In this document: positions 17,578-26,053 of the stretch, piece by piece | Position numbering within the stretch: position 1 is the first letter of the stretch | How the letters are laid out: every line of letters starts with the position of its first letter | Assembly: GCA_039698035.1 (NCBI GenBank) | Contig: JBDKSW010000003.1 | Location: forward strand, 62,001 to 126,000 | From: JAJFUI01 sp039698035 | GTDB taxonomy: Bacteria; Planctomycetota; Planctomycetia; Pirellulales; Thermoguttaceae | Length of the DNA: 64,000 bases | Direction: 5' to 3' | Position numbers and translations under genes: made by a program | The notes under the pieces: generated by a model | Seen by the model: the letters and a program-made list of their open reading frames with translations, nothing else | Database searches by the model: none | Told to the model about the DNA's origin: nothing

Positions 17578-18564
17578 TCACTTCTCGGTTCGCATCGTGC
17601 GATTCTCCTTCGCGGACGATCCTGCCGCCGCCAGTTGTCCAAGGACCAGAGGCCGCTCTGGGAGCGGCTCGATCAACAGTTTAGAAAGCAGCTTGATTTC
17701 GGTGAAAAGCAGGATCAGCCCCACGACGGGCATCAAGTATCCTGCTGCGTCATGAACGAAATGTTCCGCGCGCTCTTGGGCAGCCGCGGGGAGGTGTCGC
17801 GACAAATCGTAAACGATGCCGGTCACGACGATGCGGACGACGTTCGAGATGATGGCGATGGGGACCGCGCTGAGGACGAGCAGGAGCTTTTCCCACAACG
17901 GCCTGCGGATGATGAAGGCCGCGCCGACGCACCCGCCGAAGAACAGCGACAGCATCCGCAAGCCACTGCATGCCTCCTCGACGCGCAACGGCTTGTCCGT
18001 CAGTTGGATCACCACACTGTCCGACACGGCCGGGATTCCGAGGGTTTGAATGGCGAAAACGCTCATTTTGGTCGCCAGCAATTGCATTTGCAGTCGGGCA
18101 ATGCTCTGAATGAAACCTGGCAGGGGGATCATGAACACTAAGAACAAGATCGCCGGCCAGGCCCAACGGAGGCCCTGCCATCCGCCCACGAAGAGCGCGA
18201 ATCCGAGGAAGAACGGGATCATGGACGCTTCGGGCAGCGTTTCATAGTTCATGAAGTTGGCCGTCCAGCGCATTAGCGCCCAGACGGCAAACAGGGCGAG
18301 CCCCCACCAACTTCCGCGGCCGATGAACGGGAGGATCATCTCGCGTCGGAACCACAGGAGATAGATGGAGAACAGGGGGACGAAAAAGCCGTGCTGATAG
18401 TCTTCCTGCGTCCACCACACTCGACCTAGCTTGTTGATCGACTGCCAATAGAGGCCGACGAACGCCACGGCCAGGATGAGCCATGCCACGATGCTCACTG
18501 ACTGTGGCATCCATCGTTGCGAGTCGTCCTCGGACCGGATCTCGGTTTTTGTAGGTGCTTGCAT
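17578..18564 (-). CDS. Exosortase (archaeosortase/exosortase family)
   Basis: A 328-residue integral membrane transpeptidase-like enzyme with about eight helices. The exosortase triad is intact: Cys199 in EEACSGLR, Arg244 in NVVRIV and His271 in VHDAAGY. Exosortases recognise PEP-CTERM-like C-terminal signals on exported proteins and process or attach them, and their genes sit with EPS loci. No protein in this window ends in a recognisable sorting signal, so the substrates are elsewhere. It is the first gene of the minus-strand glycan locus. I chose the ATG at 18564 (MQAPTKTE); a TTG at 18621 in the same frame would add 19 residues. The exact subfamily cannot be fixed by eye. Confidence 0.93.
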   Translation of the reverse strand: MQAPTKTEIRSEDDSQRWMPQSVSIVAWLILAVAFVGLYWQSINKLGRVWWTQEDYQHGFFVPLFSIYLLWFRREMILPFIGRGSWWGLALFAVWALMRWTANFMNYETLPEASMIPFFLGFALFVGGWQGLRWAWPAILFLVFMIPLPGFIQSIARLQMQLLATKMSVFAIQTLGIPAVSDSVVIQLTDKPLRVEEACSGLRMLSLFFGGCVGAAFIIRRPLWEKLLLVLSAVPIAIISNVVRIVVTGIVYDLSRHLPAAAQERAEHFVHDAAGYLMPVVGLILLFTEIKLLSKLLIEPLPERPLVLGQLAAAGSSAKENRTMRTEK

Positions 18565-18968
18565 GGCTATTTGGCTCGGACGACCGTGCGTCGCGTTGGA
18601 CTGGTTGAAGTCTGCTTGCAAAGCATGTGCCGAACCGTCATTCTCGGGGTTCTGACACGAAATGTGCCGACGGTGGCGCTTGTGAGGAGCTTAGACGCCG
18701 GCGACGAAAGTCTCTGTTCGTCTATTTGGAAACGCCCGTGTTGACGGAAAACATCATGTTCGCCAGCCAGCCGAAGCACACTCAAAACGGGGGTCTCCGC
18801 GAGGGACAAGCATCCCTGTCGCGCTGAAGACACAGCGCTAGGGTCGGAATAGGCGTCGTCCCCTTGACTGGTTCACTTTGACCGAACTCCGAGGAATTGT
18901 CAAGTAGCCGCCACCTTCCCCCCGGGAGGGCTGCTGCGTGGTTACGGGGCGTCGATCCGAGTCGCCGT
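18565..18968. other. Divergent intergenic region upstream of the exosortase locus and glmS
   Basis: About 400 bp before the glmS-proximal palindrome. No coding sequence is credible here. It must hold the promoter of the exosortase-led locus on the minus strand, but I find no strong -35/-10 match. TTGACT at 18864 and TTGACC at 18878 have no fitting -10 on the plus strand. Confidence 0.45.
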
Positions 18969-19001
18969 GGGAAGTTGGGACTTTGAAGTCCGCGACTTCC
19001 C
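18969..19001. promoter_or_regulatory. 33-bp near-perfect palindrome upstream of glmS
   Basis: The outer arms GGGAAGT and ACTTCCC and the inner arms GGGACTT and AAGTCC pair into a stem of about 15 bp with one bulged base and a two-base loop. It ends 54 bp before the glmS ATG. A weak TATTCT at 19020-19025 could be the glmS -10; the palindrome would then overlap the -35 and could be an operator. If transcription starts further upstream it would be a leader hairpin. The CCCTTTTA that follows is too short a T-tract for a convincing terminator. Confidence 0.5.
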
Positions 19002-19055
19002 CCTTTTAGGACGGCGTGCTATTCTACAGAGATCTCGCATCCCAGGAGCAGCCCT

Positions 19056-20924
19056 ATGTGCGGTATCGTCGGATACGTTGGCCCGCGTGACGCGACGGAG
19101 TTTCTTGTCATGGGCCTCCACCGCCTTGAATACCGCGGCTATGACAGCGCCGGCGTCGCGACGATCACCTCGGGTGGCCAGTTTGCCGTCGTCAAGACGG
19201 CTGGCCGGATTGCCCAACTCGAGTCGCTGCTGTCGGATAATCGGGCGTCGGGCAACATTGGGATCGGGCATACGCGTTGGGCGACGCACGGGAAGCCGAG
19301 CGACGAGAACGCTCACCCCCATTTAGGTGGTGTTGGCGACATTGCCGTGGTCCACAACGGCGTGATCGAGAACTTCCACGCCCTGAAGCGGCGACTCGAG
19401 GGCGAGGGCTACGTTTTTCACTCGGCCACGGACACGGAGGTGATCGCCCACCTGATCGACAGTTGCCTGAAGCGTCAGCCGCCGGTGGCCGACATGGCCG
19501 CCGCCGACCATCAGCCGCTGGTCGCGGCCGTTCAGGCCGCGTTGTCCCAACTGCAAGGCACCTACGGTCTGGCCATCCTGTTCCGTCGTTGGCCCACGCT
19601 GCTGATCGCCGCAAGACTGGGCAGTCCTCTGATCGTGGGCGTGGGCGCCGGCGAGCACTTCATCGCGAGCGACGCTTCGCCGCTGGCCGGCTTCACGGAC
19701 AAGATTGTCTACCTGGCCGACCATGAGCTGGCCGTTGTCACGGCCGACGCGCTCCGGGTCGTGCACCGGGACCAAGGTTGCATCAATCCGAGCATTCACG
19801 TTCTGGACGTGCAGGCCAACGACGTGGCCAAGGGCGGATTCGACCATTACATGCTCAAGGAGATCTTCGAGCAGCCGGAGGCGATTCAGAACGTGCTTCG
19901 GGGTCGGCTTGACCACGATGCGGCGACGGCCAAGTTGGGCGGGTTCAACCTGACGCCGCAGCAACTGCGTTCGGCGAACCGGATCATCATGACCGCCTGC
20001 GGCACGAGTTGGCACGCGGGTTTGGTGGGCGAGTACCAGATTGAAGCGCTCGCCCGGTTGCCTGTGGAAGTCGAATATGCGAGCGAGCTCCGCTATCGCA
20101 ACCCGCCGTTGGACAATCACACGCTGGTGTTCGCCATCACCCAGAGCGGCGAGACGGCCGACACGCTGGCGGCGATTCGGGAGATGAAGCGGAAGGGGTG
20201 TCCGGCGCTCGGCATTTGCAATGTCGTCGGCAGCTCGATTGCCCAGGAGACCGACGGCGGCTTCTATCTTCGCGCCGGACCGGAGATTGGCGTAGCCTCG
20301 ACCAAGGCGTTCACGTCGCAATGCACGCTTTTGGCGATGCTGGCTCTGTACTTTGGCCGGCTTCGCCACCTGAGCTTCCTTGCCGGGATGAAGATCATCG
20401 AGCAGCTTCACGAGTTGCCCGACAAGGTCCGCGCCGCGCTCGAGTGCAGCGACCACGTCCGGGAGATCGCGCAGAAGTACGCCGGCTGCGACAATTTTCT
20501 TTACCTGGGCCGGCAGTTCAACTTTCCGACGGCGCTTGAAGGCGCGTTGAAGCTCAAGGAGATCAGCTACATTCACGCGGAGGGATATCCGGCCGCCGAG
20601 ATGAAGCACGGTCCGATCGCCTTGGTGGACGAGCACACGCCGAGCGTGTTTCTGATCCCGCGTGGGCCGACGTACGACAAGGTGCTTTCGAACTTGCAGG
20701 AGATCAAGGCGCGCGGCGGTCCGGTCATTGCGGTCGTCTGCGAGGGCGACGTCGAAGTGGCCCGGCTGGCCGACGAGATCATCGAGGTGCCGGCGGTCGA
20801 GGAATACCTTCAGCCGATCGTCACGGTGATCCCGTTGCAGCTACTCGCCTACCACATTGCCGTCGCGCGGGGCTGCGATGTGGACAAGCCGCGGAACCTG
20901 GCGAAGAGCGTGACGGTGGAGTGA
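19056..20924 (+). CDS. glmS: Glutamine-fructose-6-phosphate aminotransferase (isomerizing)
   Basis: Makes glucosamine-6-phosphate from fructose-6-phosphate and glutamine, the entry step to UDP-GlcNAc for peptidoglycan and for amino sugars such as those of the adjacent glycan locus. The 622-residue protein begins MCGIVGYVG, leaving Cys2 as the glutaminase nucleophile, with GIGHTRWATHGKPSDENAHP in the N-terminal domain. The two SIS domains follow (TACGTSWHAGLVGEYQIE; ITQSGETADTLAAIREMKRK; ASTKAFTSQCTLLAML), ending with the conserved DKPRNLAKSVTVE. Length is normal for GlmS. An AGGAG ribosome site lies at 19043-19047. No glmS ribozyme is evident upstream. It is divergent from the exosortase locus and well placed to feed it. 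Confidence 0.98.
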   Translation: MCGIVGYVGPRDATEFLVMGLHRLEYRGYDSAGVATITSGGQFAVVKTAGRIAQLESLLSDNRASGNIGIGHTRWATHGKPSDENAHPHLGGVGDIAVVHNGVIENFHALKRRLEGEGYVFHSATDTEVIAHLIDSCLKRQPPVADMAAADHQPLVAAVQAALSQLQGTYGLAILFRRWPTLLIAARLGSPLIVGVGAGEHFIASDASPLAGFTDKIVYLADHELAVVTADALRVVHRDQGCINPSIHVLDVQANDVAKGGFDHYMLKEIFEQPEAIQNVLRGRLDHDAATAKLGGFNLTPQQLRSANRIIMTACGTSWHAGLVGEYQIEALARLPVEVEYASELRYRNPPLDNHTLVFAITQSGETADTLAAIREMKRKGCPALGICNVVGSSIAQETDGGFYLRAGPEIGVASTKAFTSQCTLLAMLALYFGRLRHLSFLAGMKIIEQLHELPDKVRAALECSDHVREIAQKYAGCDNFLYLGRQFNFPTALEGALKLKEISYIHAEGYPAAEMKHGPIALVDEHTPSVFLIPRGPTYDKVLSNLQEIKARGGPVIAVVCEGDVEVARLADEIIEVPAVEEYLQPIVTVIPLQLLAYHIAVARGCDVDKPRNLAKSVTVE

Positions 20925-21061
20925 GCGCGAGAGGTCTGAATCCGCTTTGATGGCTTCGTTCGACGGTCTCCGCGGCCATATCGGGGCGATCGCGGATTGC
21001 CCAGCGGCGACACCTTGCGGAGACTTTGCAACGATCGGCGGCCACGACGCCGGCGAGGTTG

Positions 21062-21090
21062 CTGACCAACGCCACTCCGCTCGCTACAAT
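21062..21090 (+). promoter_or_regulatory. Predicted miaB promoter for a leaderless mRNA
   Basis: CTGACC (21062-21067), a 17-bp spacer and TACAAT (21085-21090). The hexamer ends 7 bp before the ATG at 21098, so the expected transcription start coincides with the start codon. No Shine-Dalgarno sequence is present. Confidence 0.6.
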
Positions 21091-21097
21091 GGACGCC

Positions 21098-22612
21098 ATG
21101 CCTCGCCATTTCTACATCCAGACCGTTGGCTGCCAGATGAATGTGCTGGACAGCGAGTTGGTCGCCGCCGAGCTGCGCCGCGCCGGATATGAGCGGGCCG
21201 ACAGGGTTCAGCGGGCCGACATCGTGCTGTTCAACACGTGCAGCGTCCGACAACATGCGGAAGACAAGATTTACAGCGCGCTCGGGCGGCTGAAACCGGT
21301 GAAGGCGGAGCGGCCCGCGATGCTGATCGGCGTCCTCGGCTGCATGGCGCAAAAGGACCGCGACGAGATTCTGCGTCGAGCGCCTTACGTGGATCTTGTG
21401 GTGGGGCCCGGCCGCCTGCACCAGTTGCCGGCGTTGTTGCAGCGAGCCGCCGAAGGCGCGGGACCGTGCGTTGACGTGAGTCTTGACGCGGGGGCCGGCC
21501 CGCACAACGTCGAACGCCTCGTCACGCTGCCGGACCGAGTCCATGAGCCGGCCGAATCGGAGGCTGCGCTGGCCGCCGACGCTCGGTCGGCCGTGGCGCG
21601 AAGCTTCGTGTCGTTTTGCCCGCCGCGGACCAATTTGCGATCGGTCCCCTATCAGGCCATGGTGCGAATCATGGCCGGCTGCGACATGCGTTGCACGTAT
21701 TGCGTCGTACCGCGGGTTCGCGGTCCCGAGCAAAGCCGGCCGGCCAGCGAGATTGTCGCAGAGGTTCGCCAACTCGTCGACCAGGGCTGCGTCGAGGTCA
21801 CGCTGTTGGGCCAGACGGTCAACGGTTACCGCGACCGCACCGGGCCGCGGACCGTGCGTCTGGCCGACTTGCTCGAGCGGGTGAGCCAGGTTGACGGGCT
21901 TCGCCGGTTGAAGTTTGTGACGAACCATCCGCGTCATATGACGTCTGAACTGTTGCAGGCGATGCGTGATCTGCCGGTCGTTTCGCCCTACTTGCACGTG
22001 CCGGCCCAAAGCGGATCCGACGTCGTGCTGCGTCGCATGAAACGGGCCTACGACTCGGCGATGTACCGTGAGATGCTGGCGCGTATTCGTGAATTGCTTC
22101 CGCGGGCCGCCGTCACGAGCGATTTCATCGTCGGCTTTTGCGGCGAGACGGAGGACGATTTTCAACGGACGGCCGAGCTGGTCCGAGAGTCGCGATTCAA
22201 GAACAGTTTCATCTTCAAGTACAGCGCTCGGCCCGGCACGCCCGCCGCCGAGCTTTTCAAGGACGACGTGCCTGAAGCGGAGAAGCGACGTCGCAACAAC
22301 GCATTGCTGGCCATTCAGAACGTCATCAGCTTGGAGGACAACCAAGCGTATCTGGGCCGCAGCGTCGAAGTCCTCGTGGAAGGGCCCAGCAAGGTGGCGA
22401 AGAAGCAAACCAATGCCGGCCGGCATCGAGACGCCGGCGCGGCTGGGCGAACGGCGCAGCTCGTGGGCCGAACCGTCTGCGACCGAATCGTCGTCTTCGA
22501 TGGGCCTTCCAACCTGACCGGACGCATCTTGCCCGTGACGATCGAGCGGATCGATGCGTTCACGCTGTTTGGTCGCTTGAACGAAGAGGGAAGCGGCGGC
22601 GTCCCCTCGTGA
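21098..22612 (+). CDS. miaB: tRNA-2-methylthio-N6-dimethylallyladenosine synthase
   Basis: Radical SAM methylthiotransferase that thiomethylates i6A37 in tRNAs reading UNN codons. The 504-residue protein has the N-terminal MTTase domain with three cluster cysteines (Cys12 in TVGCQMN, Cys48 in FNTCSVR, Cys82 in VLGCMAQ). The radical SAM motif is CDMRCTYC (Cys195, 199, 202), and a C-terminal TRAM domain starts around residue 430. Domain order and MTTase context fit MiaB better than RimO or MtaB. The ATG at 21098 is preferred over the one at 21089 because of the leaderless promoter spacing, though both are possible. Its last bases overlap the next ORF's possible GTG start. Confidence 0.95.
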   Translation: MPRHFYIQTVGCQMNVLDSELVAAELRRAGYERADRVQRADIVLFNTCSVRQHAEDKIYSALGRLKPVKAERPAMLIGVLGCMAQKDRDEILRRAPYVDLVVGPGRLHQLPALLQRAAEGAGPCVDVSLDAGAGPHNVERLVTLPDRVHEPAESEAALAADARSAVARSFVSFCPPRTNLRSVPYQAMVRIMAGCDMRCTYCVVPRVRGPEQSRPASEIVAEVRQLVDQGCVEVTLLGQTVNGYRDRTGPRTVRLADLLERVSQVDGLRRLKFVTNHPRHMTSELLQAMRDLPVVSPYLHVPAQSGSDVVLRRMKRAYDSAMYREMLARIRELLPRAAVTSDFIVGFCGETEDDFQRTAELVRESRFKNSFIFKYSARPGTPAAELFKDDVPEAEKRRRNNALLAIQNVISLEDNQAYLGRSVEVLVEGPSKVAKKQTNAGRHRDAGAAGRTAQLVGRTVCDRIVVFDGPSNLTGRILPVTIERIDAFTLFGRLNEEGSGGVPS

Positions 22613-22653
22613 CCGGGCGGGGCGCGCTTCGAGAAACGCAGGTTGGGACAACC

Positions 22654-23973
22654 ATGGATGCGGCAACCTACGACCGTCTGGCCGTTTTGGATCGTCACCG
22701 GGCCCGGCGGCTTGCCGTCTGGAACGGAGCCATCTGGTCGTTCGGCAACGGGCTGGCCAGCACGACGTTGATCCTTTACTTGGCTCGCGAGCTTCGCGCC
22801 GAGCGGCTTGGCCTGCACGTTGGCCTGATTTTGGCGGCCCCGCACGTCATCGGGCTGCTGCAACTGGGCGCCCCGCCCCTCATCGGACGGCTAGCCGACC
22901 GGAAGCGATTCTGCATGGCCACGTTTGCCGCCAGCGCTCTGTTTGTGCTGGCCATTCCGTGGCTGTGCGCGCCGGAAAGGCTGCCGTCGGCGCAATGGTC
23001 ACTGCTGGCGTTGATCTTGCTGTGGTGTCTGCACCATCTGATGCAGTATCTGGGCATGGTGGGGCTGTGGTCTTGGCTGGCGGACCTCTCGACCCTGAAG
23101 GCTCGCGGGCGGTTTCTTGGTTGGCGCAACCGGTGGATCGTCGCCGCCGGGGCGAGCGCGGCCATCGTCGTCGGCGTGTTCACCTGGCAATGGAAGTCGT
23201 GGGGCGCAGGCGCGGAGCTGCCCGCCTGGATGCCGTACGGTATTCTTGCGAGTCTGGGCGCTGGGTTCATGCTGACGGCCCTGATCCCGCTGGCGCGAAT
23301 GCCGGCCGTGGGATCGTCGTGGGCCCGGCCCGGAAGCGGATCTCTGAAGGGGCTGTTGAGGCCGTTCCGCGACGCGCGATTTCTGCGACTTCTGCTCTAT
23401 GGCTGCTGGTTCTCTTTTTCTAACGGCATTTCACAGTCGGCGCAGCGGATTTTCGCCATGAACGCCCTTGGGCTGACGCTGTTTGGATCGCTTGCGTTGG
23501 AGACGGGGACGCGGCTTGGGCAATCGGTCGTCAGCCCTCGGCTGGGACGTCTGGCCGACGCCGTGGGCAATCGGCGTGTGATGATCGTGTGCCAAGTTCT
23601 GGTGGCGGCGGGCCTGCTGTGCTACGCCGTGGCAACGCCCGACCAGTGGGCGTGGCTGATCGTCGCGGCCCTGCTGTGGGTCGCTTACGCGGGGCTCAAC
23701 GTTTGCTTGCCGAACTTGATGCTCAAGCTGTCGCCTCGCCCGTGGAACACGTCCTACGTCGCCACGTTCGAGGGCGTCCGCGGCGTTAGCTATGCCGCCA
23801 GCACGGTGCTTGGCGGCATTTTGGTCGATCGTTGGGGCGGTGGCGGTTCGGCCGGCGCCGCCTTGGGCCTTCCGTTCTTCGCGGCCCTGTTCCTCGGCGG
23901 CTGGGCCCTGCGGAGCCTGGGGGCCGTCCTGCTGCTGCTCGTCGACGAGACGCCGGCCGAGGATTCCTATTGA
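22654..23973 (+). CDS. MFS transporter
   Basis: A 439-residue membrane protein with about 12 hydrophobic segments and the MFS loop motif between helices 2 and 3 (PPLIGRLADRKRF); a second-half counterpart (SPRLGRLADAVGNRRV) also fits. This layout is that of a typical secondary transporter in the cytoplasmic membrane, but the substrate is not identifiable. The annotated ATG gives the N-terminus MDAATYDRLAVLDRHRARRL; a GTG at 22609, overlapping the miaB stop as GTGA, would add 15 residues. Either way the gene is probably cotranscribed with miaB. It converges with cysK, with 66 bp between stops and no strong terminator. Confidence 0.88.
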   Translation: MDAATYDRLAVLDRHRARRLAVWNGAIWSFGNGLASTTLILYLARELRAERLGLHVGLILAAPHVIGLLQLGAPPLIGRLADRKRFCMATFAASALFVLAIPWLCAPERLPSAQWSLLALILLWCLHHLMQYLGMVGLWSWLADLSTLKARGRFLGWRNRWIVAAGASAAIVVGVFTWQWKSWGAGAELPAWMPYGILASLGAGFMLTALIPLARMPAVGSSWARPGSGSLKGLLRPFRDARFLRLLLYGCWFSFSNGISQSAQRIFAMNALGLTLFGSLALETGTRLGQSVVSPRLGRLADAVGNRRVMIVCQVLVAAGLLCYAVATPDQWAWLIVAALLWVAYAGLNVCLPNLMLKLSPRPWNTSYVATFEGVRGVSYAASTVLGGILVDRWGGGGSAGAALGLPFFAALFLGGWALRSLGAVLLLLVDETPAEDSY

Positions 23974-24039
23974 GTCGCCGGCCTGGCCAAGACGATGTCG
24001 GCATCCGTGCCGGTCGGCTCGACCGCACCGGACGCCGGG

Positions 24040-25044
24040 TCACGGTCGATCGGTGGGCGAGAATTCGATGTTGTTCTTCGCTGACGGCTGACCTTCCGAG
24101 CTGCTCAGCTCGTCTTGCGAATACAAGGGAGTCGACAAATACCGCTCGCCACAACTGGCGGCCACGGTCACGATCACCGCGCCTCGGTTTTCGGGTTTTG
24201 CGGCCAAGCGCGCGGCGACGGCCACATTCGCGCCTGTGCTGATTCCGCCCAAAATGCCTTCTTCACGGGCCAAACGGCGGGCCCAGCCAAACGCCTCGTC
24301 GGCCGTGACCGTTTCCACGCCGCTCAGCAGGCTCGTGTCGAGGTTTCGCGGCACGAAGCCGGCTCCGATGCCTTGAATTTTGTGAGGGCCGGGCTTGCCG
24401 CCGGAAATGACGGGCGAGTCGGCCGGCTCGACGGCGATGGCGCGCAGGTTTGGATTTTTGCCGCGAATGTAGCGAGTCACGCCCGTCAGCGTCCCGCCTG
24501 TTCCCACACCAGCGATGAACACATCGACTCGGCCGTCGGTGTCGTCCCAGATTTCCTTTCCGGTGGTCCGCTCGTGGATGGCCGGGTTGGCCGGGTTGCT
24601 GAACTGCTGCGGCATCCAACTGTTCGGCGTGCTGGCGGCCAACTCTTGCGCTGTGAGGATGGCGCCCTTCATGCCGTCCTTGGCCGGCGTGAGGACCAAC
24701 TGGGCGCCCAACGCTCGCAACATGCCGCGCCGTTCGAGGCTCATCGACTCGGGCATGGTGAGCGTGAGCCGATAGCCTTTGGCGGCGGCCACGAAGGCCA
24801 AGGCAATGCCCGTGTTGCCGCTGGTTGGCTCGATGATCTGGGTGTCTGGCCCCAGGATTCCGGCGTCCTCGGCGTTCTCGATCATTGCGCGACCGATGCG
24901 GTCCTTGACGCTGGAAAACGGGTTGAAGAATTCGAGCTTCAAGAGCACGGTGGCTTGGTCGGCCGGGATGAGCCGGTTGAGCCGCACCAGGGGTGTGTTG
25001 TAGGTTGTTTCCAGAATGTTGGCGTAGGTTGTCTTGCGAATCAT
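24040..25044 (-). CDS. cysK: Cysteine synthase A (O-acetylserine sulfhydrylase)
   Basis: PLP enzyme that makes cysteine from O-acetylserine and sulfide in the cytoplasm. The 334-residue sequence includes the PLP lysine (Lys47 in NPFSSVKDRI), the substrate loop PTSGNTGIALAF, the phosphate-binding glycine loop GVGTGGTLTGVTRYI and QGIGAGFVPRNLD. A 20-25 residue polar tail (ELSSSEGQPSAKNN) extends beyond the usual end. The ATG at 25044 (MIRKTTYAN) has AAAGG upstream; earlier in-frame codons are not family-like. Its likely promoter lies about 200 bp upstream with an overlapping palindrome, which suggests regulation by sulfur or cysteine status, although that is inferred. Confidence 0.97.
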   Translation of the reverse strand: MIRKTTYANILETTYNTPLVRLNRLIPADQATVLLKLEFFNPFSSVKDRIGRAMIENAEDAGILGPDTQIIEPTSGNTGIALAFVAAAKGYRLTLTMPESMSLERRGMLRALGAQLVLTPAKDGMKGAILTAQELAASTPNSWMPQQFSNPANPAIHERTTGKEIWDDTDGRVDVFIAGVGTGGTLTGVTRYIRGKNPNLRAIAVEPADSPVISGGKPGPHKIQGIGAGFVPRNLDTSLLSGVETVTADEAFGWARRLAREEGILGGISTGANVAVAARLAAKPENRGAVIVTVAASCGERYLSTPLYSQDELSSSEGQPSAKNNIEFSPTDRP

Positions 25045-25243
25045 GGCGATTACCTTTGGGCTCCCAACGTGTTTTCGGCGGGTGGGCAAACTGGAACCCG
25101 AACTCAACCGGTTGCCCCCCGTATTGTTCGCGATGGTCAAGGCATCGAGGCCGCTGGCCCCCGGTTCGACGCGGCCGGGGGACCATTTCGGGCCGTGGAA
25201 TGGGACGGGATCCGTGCCTGATGGTATCTTCGGCGACAATACC

Positions 25244-25271
25244 ATTGTAACTTGATAATCATGCTAATCAA
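25244..25271 (-). promoter_or_regulatory. Predicted cysK promoter with overlapping imperfect palindrome
   Basis: On the minus strand TTGATT (25271-25266), a 16-bp spacer and TACAAT (25249-25244) form a good sigma-70-like promoter in an AT-rich island (about 25220-25310). A 20-bp imperfect palindrome, TTGAT...ATCAA, spans 25252-25271 and covers the -35 and spacer, an operator-like position. The implied 5' leader is about 190 nt. Confidence 0.6.
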
Positions 25272-25393
25272 TGAGGCGACAATCCCTTATTATTCAAGTG
25301 CGCATTACTGTCGCGGGTTGAGGCGGCCGGGCGGACCGCGCTTGGATGATTCCGTCGCCGCGAGGCGCACTTCCCGCCCTGGCGCTTGGGGTC

Positions 25394-25399
25394 TACAAT
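25394..25399 (+). promoter_or_regulatory. TACAAT -10-like hexamer, 7 bp before the DUF4416 gene ATG
   Basis: It has the same hexamer and the same 7-bp spacing to ATG as miaB. The matching -35 at 17 bp (TTCCCG, 25371-25376) is weak. A leaderless transcript is predicted. Confidence 0.5.
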
Positions 25400-25406
25400 C
25401 GTCGCC

Positions 25407-26000
25407 ATGGGCCTAGCAACTCGGCACGCTCCGGTAATGCTTCTGATCGCCGCCTTCAGCCGGCACGGCGCCGCGCTCGATTGGGCGCGACAGCGGGCGG
25501 TCGACGCCTGGGGTCCAATCGCCCTGGAGAGCGAGCGGTTCTTGTTCGCCGAGACGCGCTATTACGAGCCGACGATGGGGCCGGGCCTCCGAAAGGTCTT
25601 TTTCAGCTTCCAGCAACCGGTCGAGCCCGACCAGTTGGCCGACATCAAGCTGATGACCAACGCCTGGGAAGACGAATACGCGAAGCTCCTGCACGTGCCG
25701 CCGGCCGACCAGGGGGCGGCGTCGCAGGCCACGGAGCCGCGTCCGCTGAACCTGGACCCGGGCTATCTGACGCTCGGCAAGCTGGTGCTGGCTTCCACCA
25801 AGGACTTCGCGCACCGCATCTATTTGTCGCGGGGCATTTTCGCCGAAGTTACGTTACAATACAGGCATCAACGCTGGCAGCACCACGACTACACGTTCGC
25901 CGACTATCGGCGTGCCGATTATCAGGCGTTTTTCAGCGAGTGCCGTGAGGCGGTGAAAAAAATGAGGGATGAAGGCGGCGGGCCGAAGGATCGAGGGTGA
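25407..26000 (+). CDS. DUF4416 family protein
   Basis: A 197-residue cytoplasmic protein matching the DUF4416 pattern: VMLLIAAFSRHGAAL at the start, YYEPTMGPGLRKVFFSF, the core RPLNLDPGYLTLGKLVLAST and KDFAHRIYLSRGIFAEVTL. The family is widespread in planctomycetes and deltaproteobacteria and has no established function. The ATG at 25407 is favoured over 25386 because conserved similarity begins there and the -10-like hexamer lies 7 bp upstream. The tail (KKMRDEGGGPKDRG) is polar. The gene is 53 bp upstream of the WecA-type transferase and may be cotranscribed with it. Confidence 0.88.
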   Translation: MGLATRHAPVMLLIAAFSRHGAALDWARQRAVDAWGPIALESERFLFAETRYYEPTMGPGLRKVFFSFQQPVEPDQLADIKLMTNAWEDEYAKLLHVPPADQGAASQATEPRPLNLDPGYLTLGKLVLASTKDFAHRIYLSRGIFAEVTLQYRHQRWQHHDYTFADYRRADYQAFFSECREAVKKMRDEGGGPKDRG

Positions 26001-26053
26001 CTCGGCTCTGGCGGTCGGGCTCTCGCCTGGTCTCCCCCCTCCCGGAGCATGGC

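Noticed and set aside
18969..19055. Possible glmS ribozyme
   Set aside because: The leader is far too short for the ribozyme core. Only a palindrome is present.
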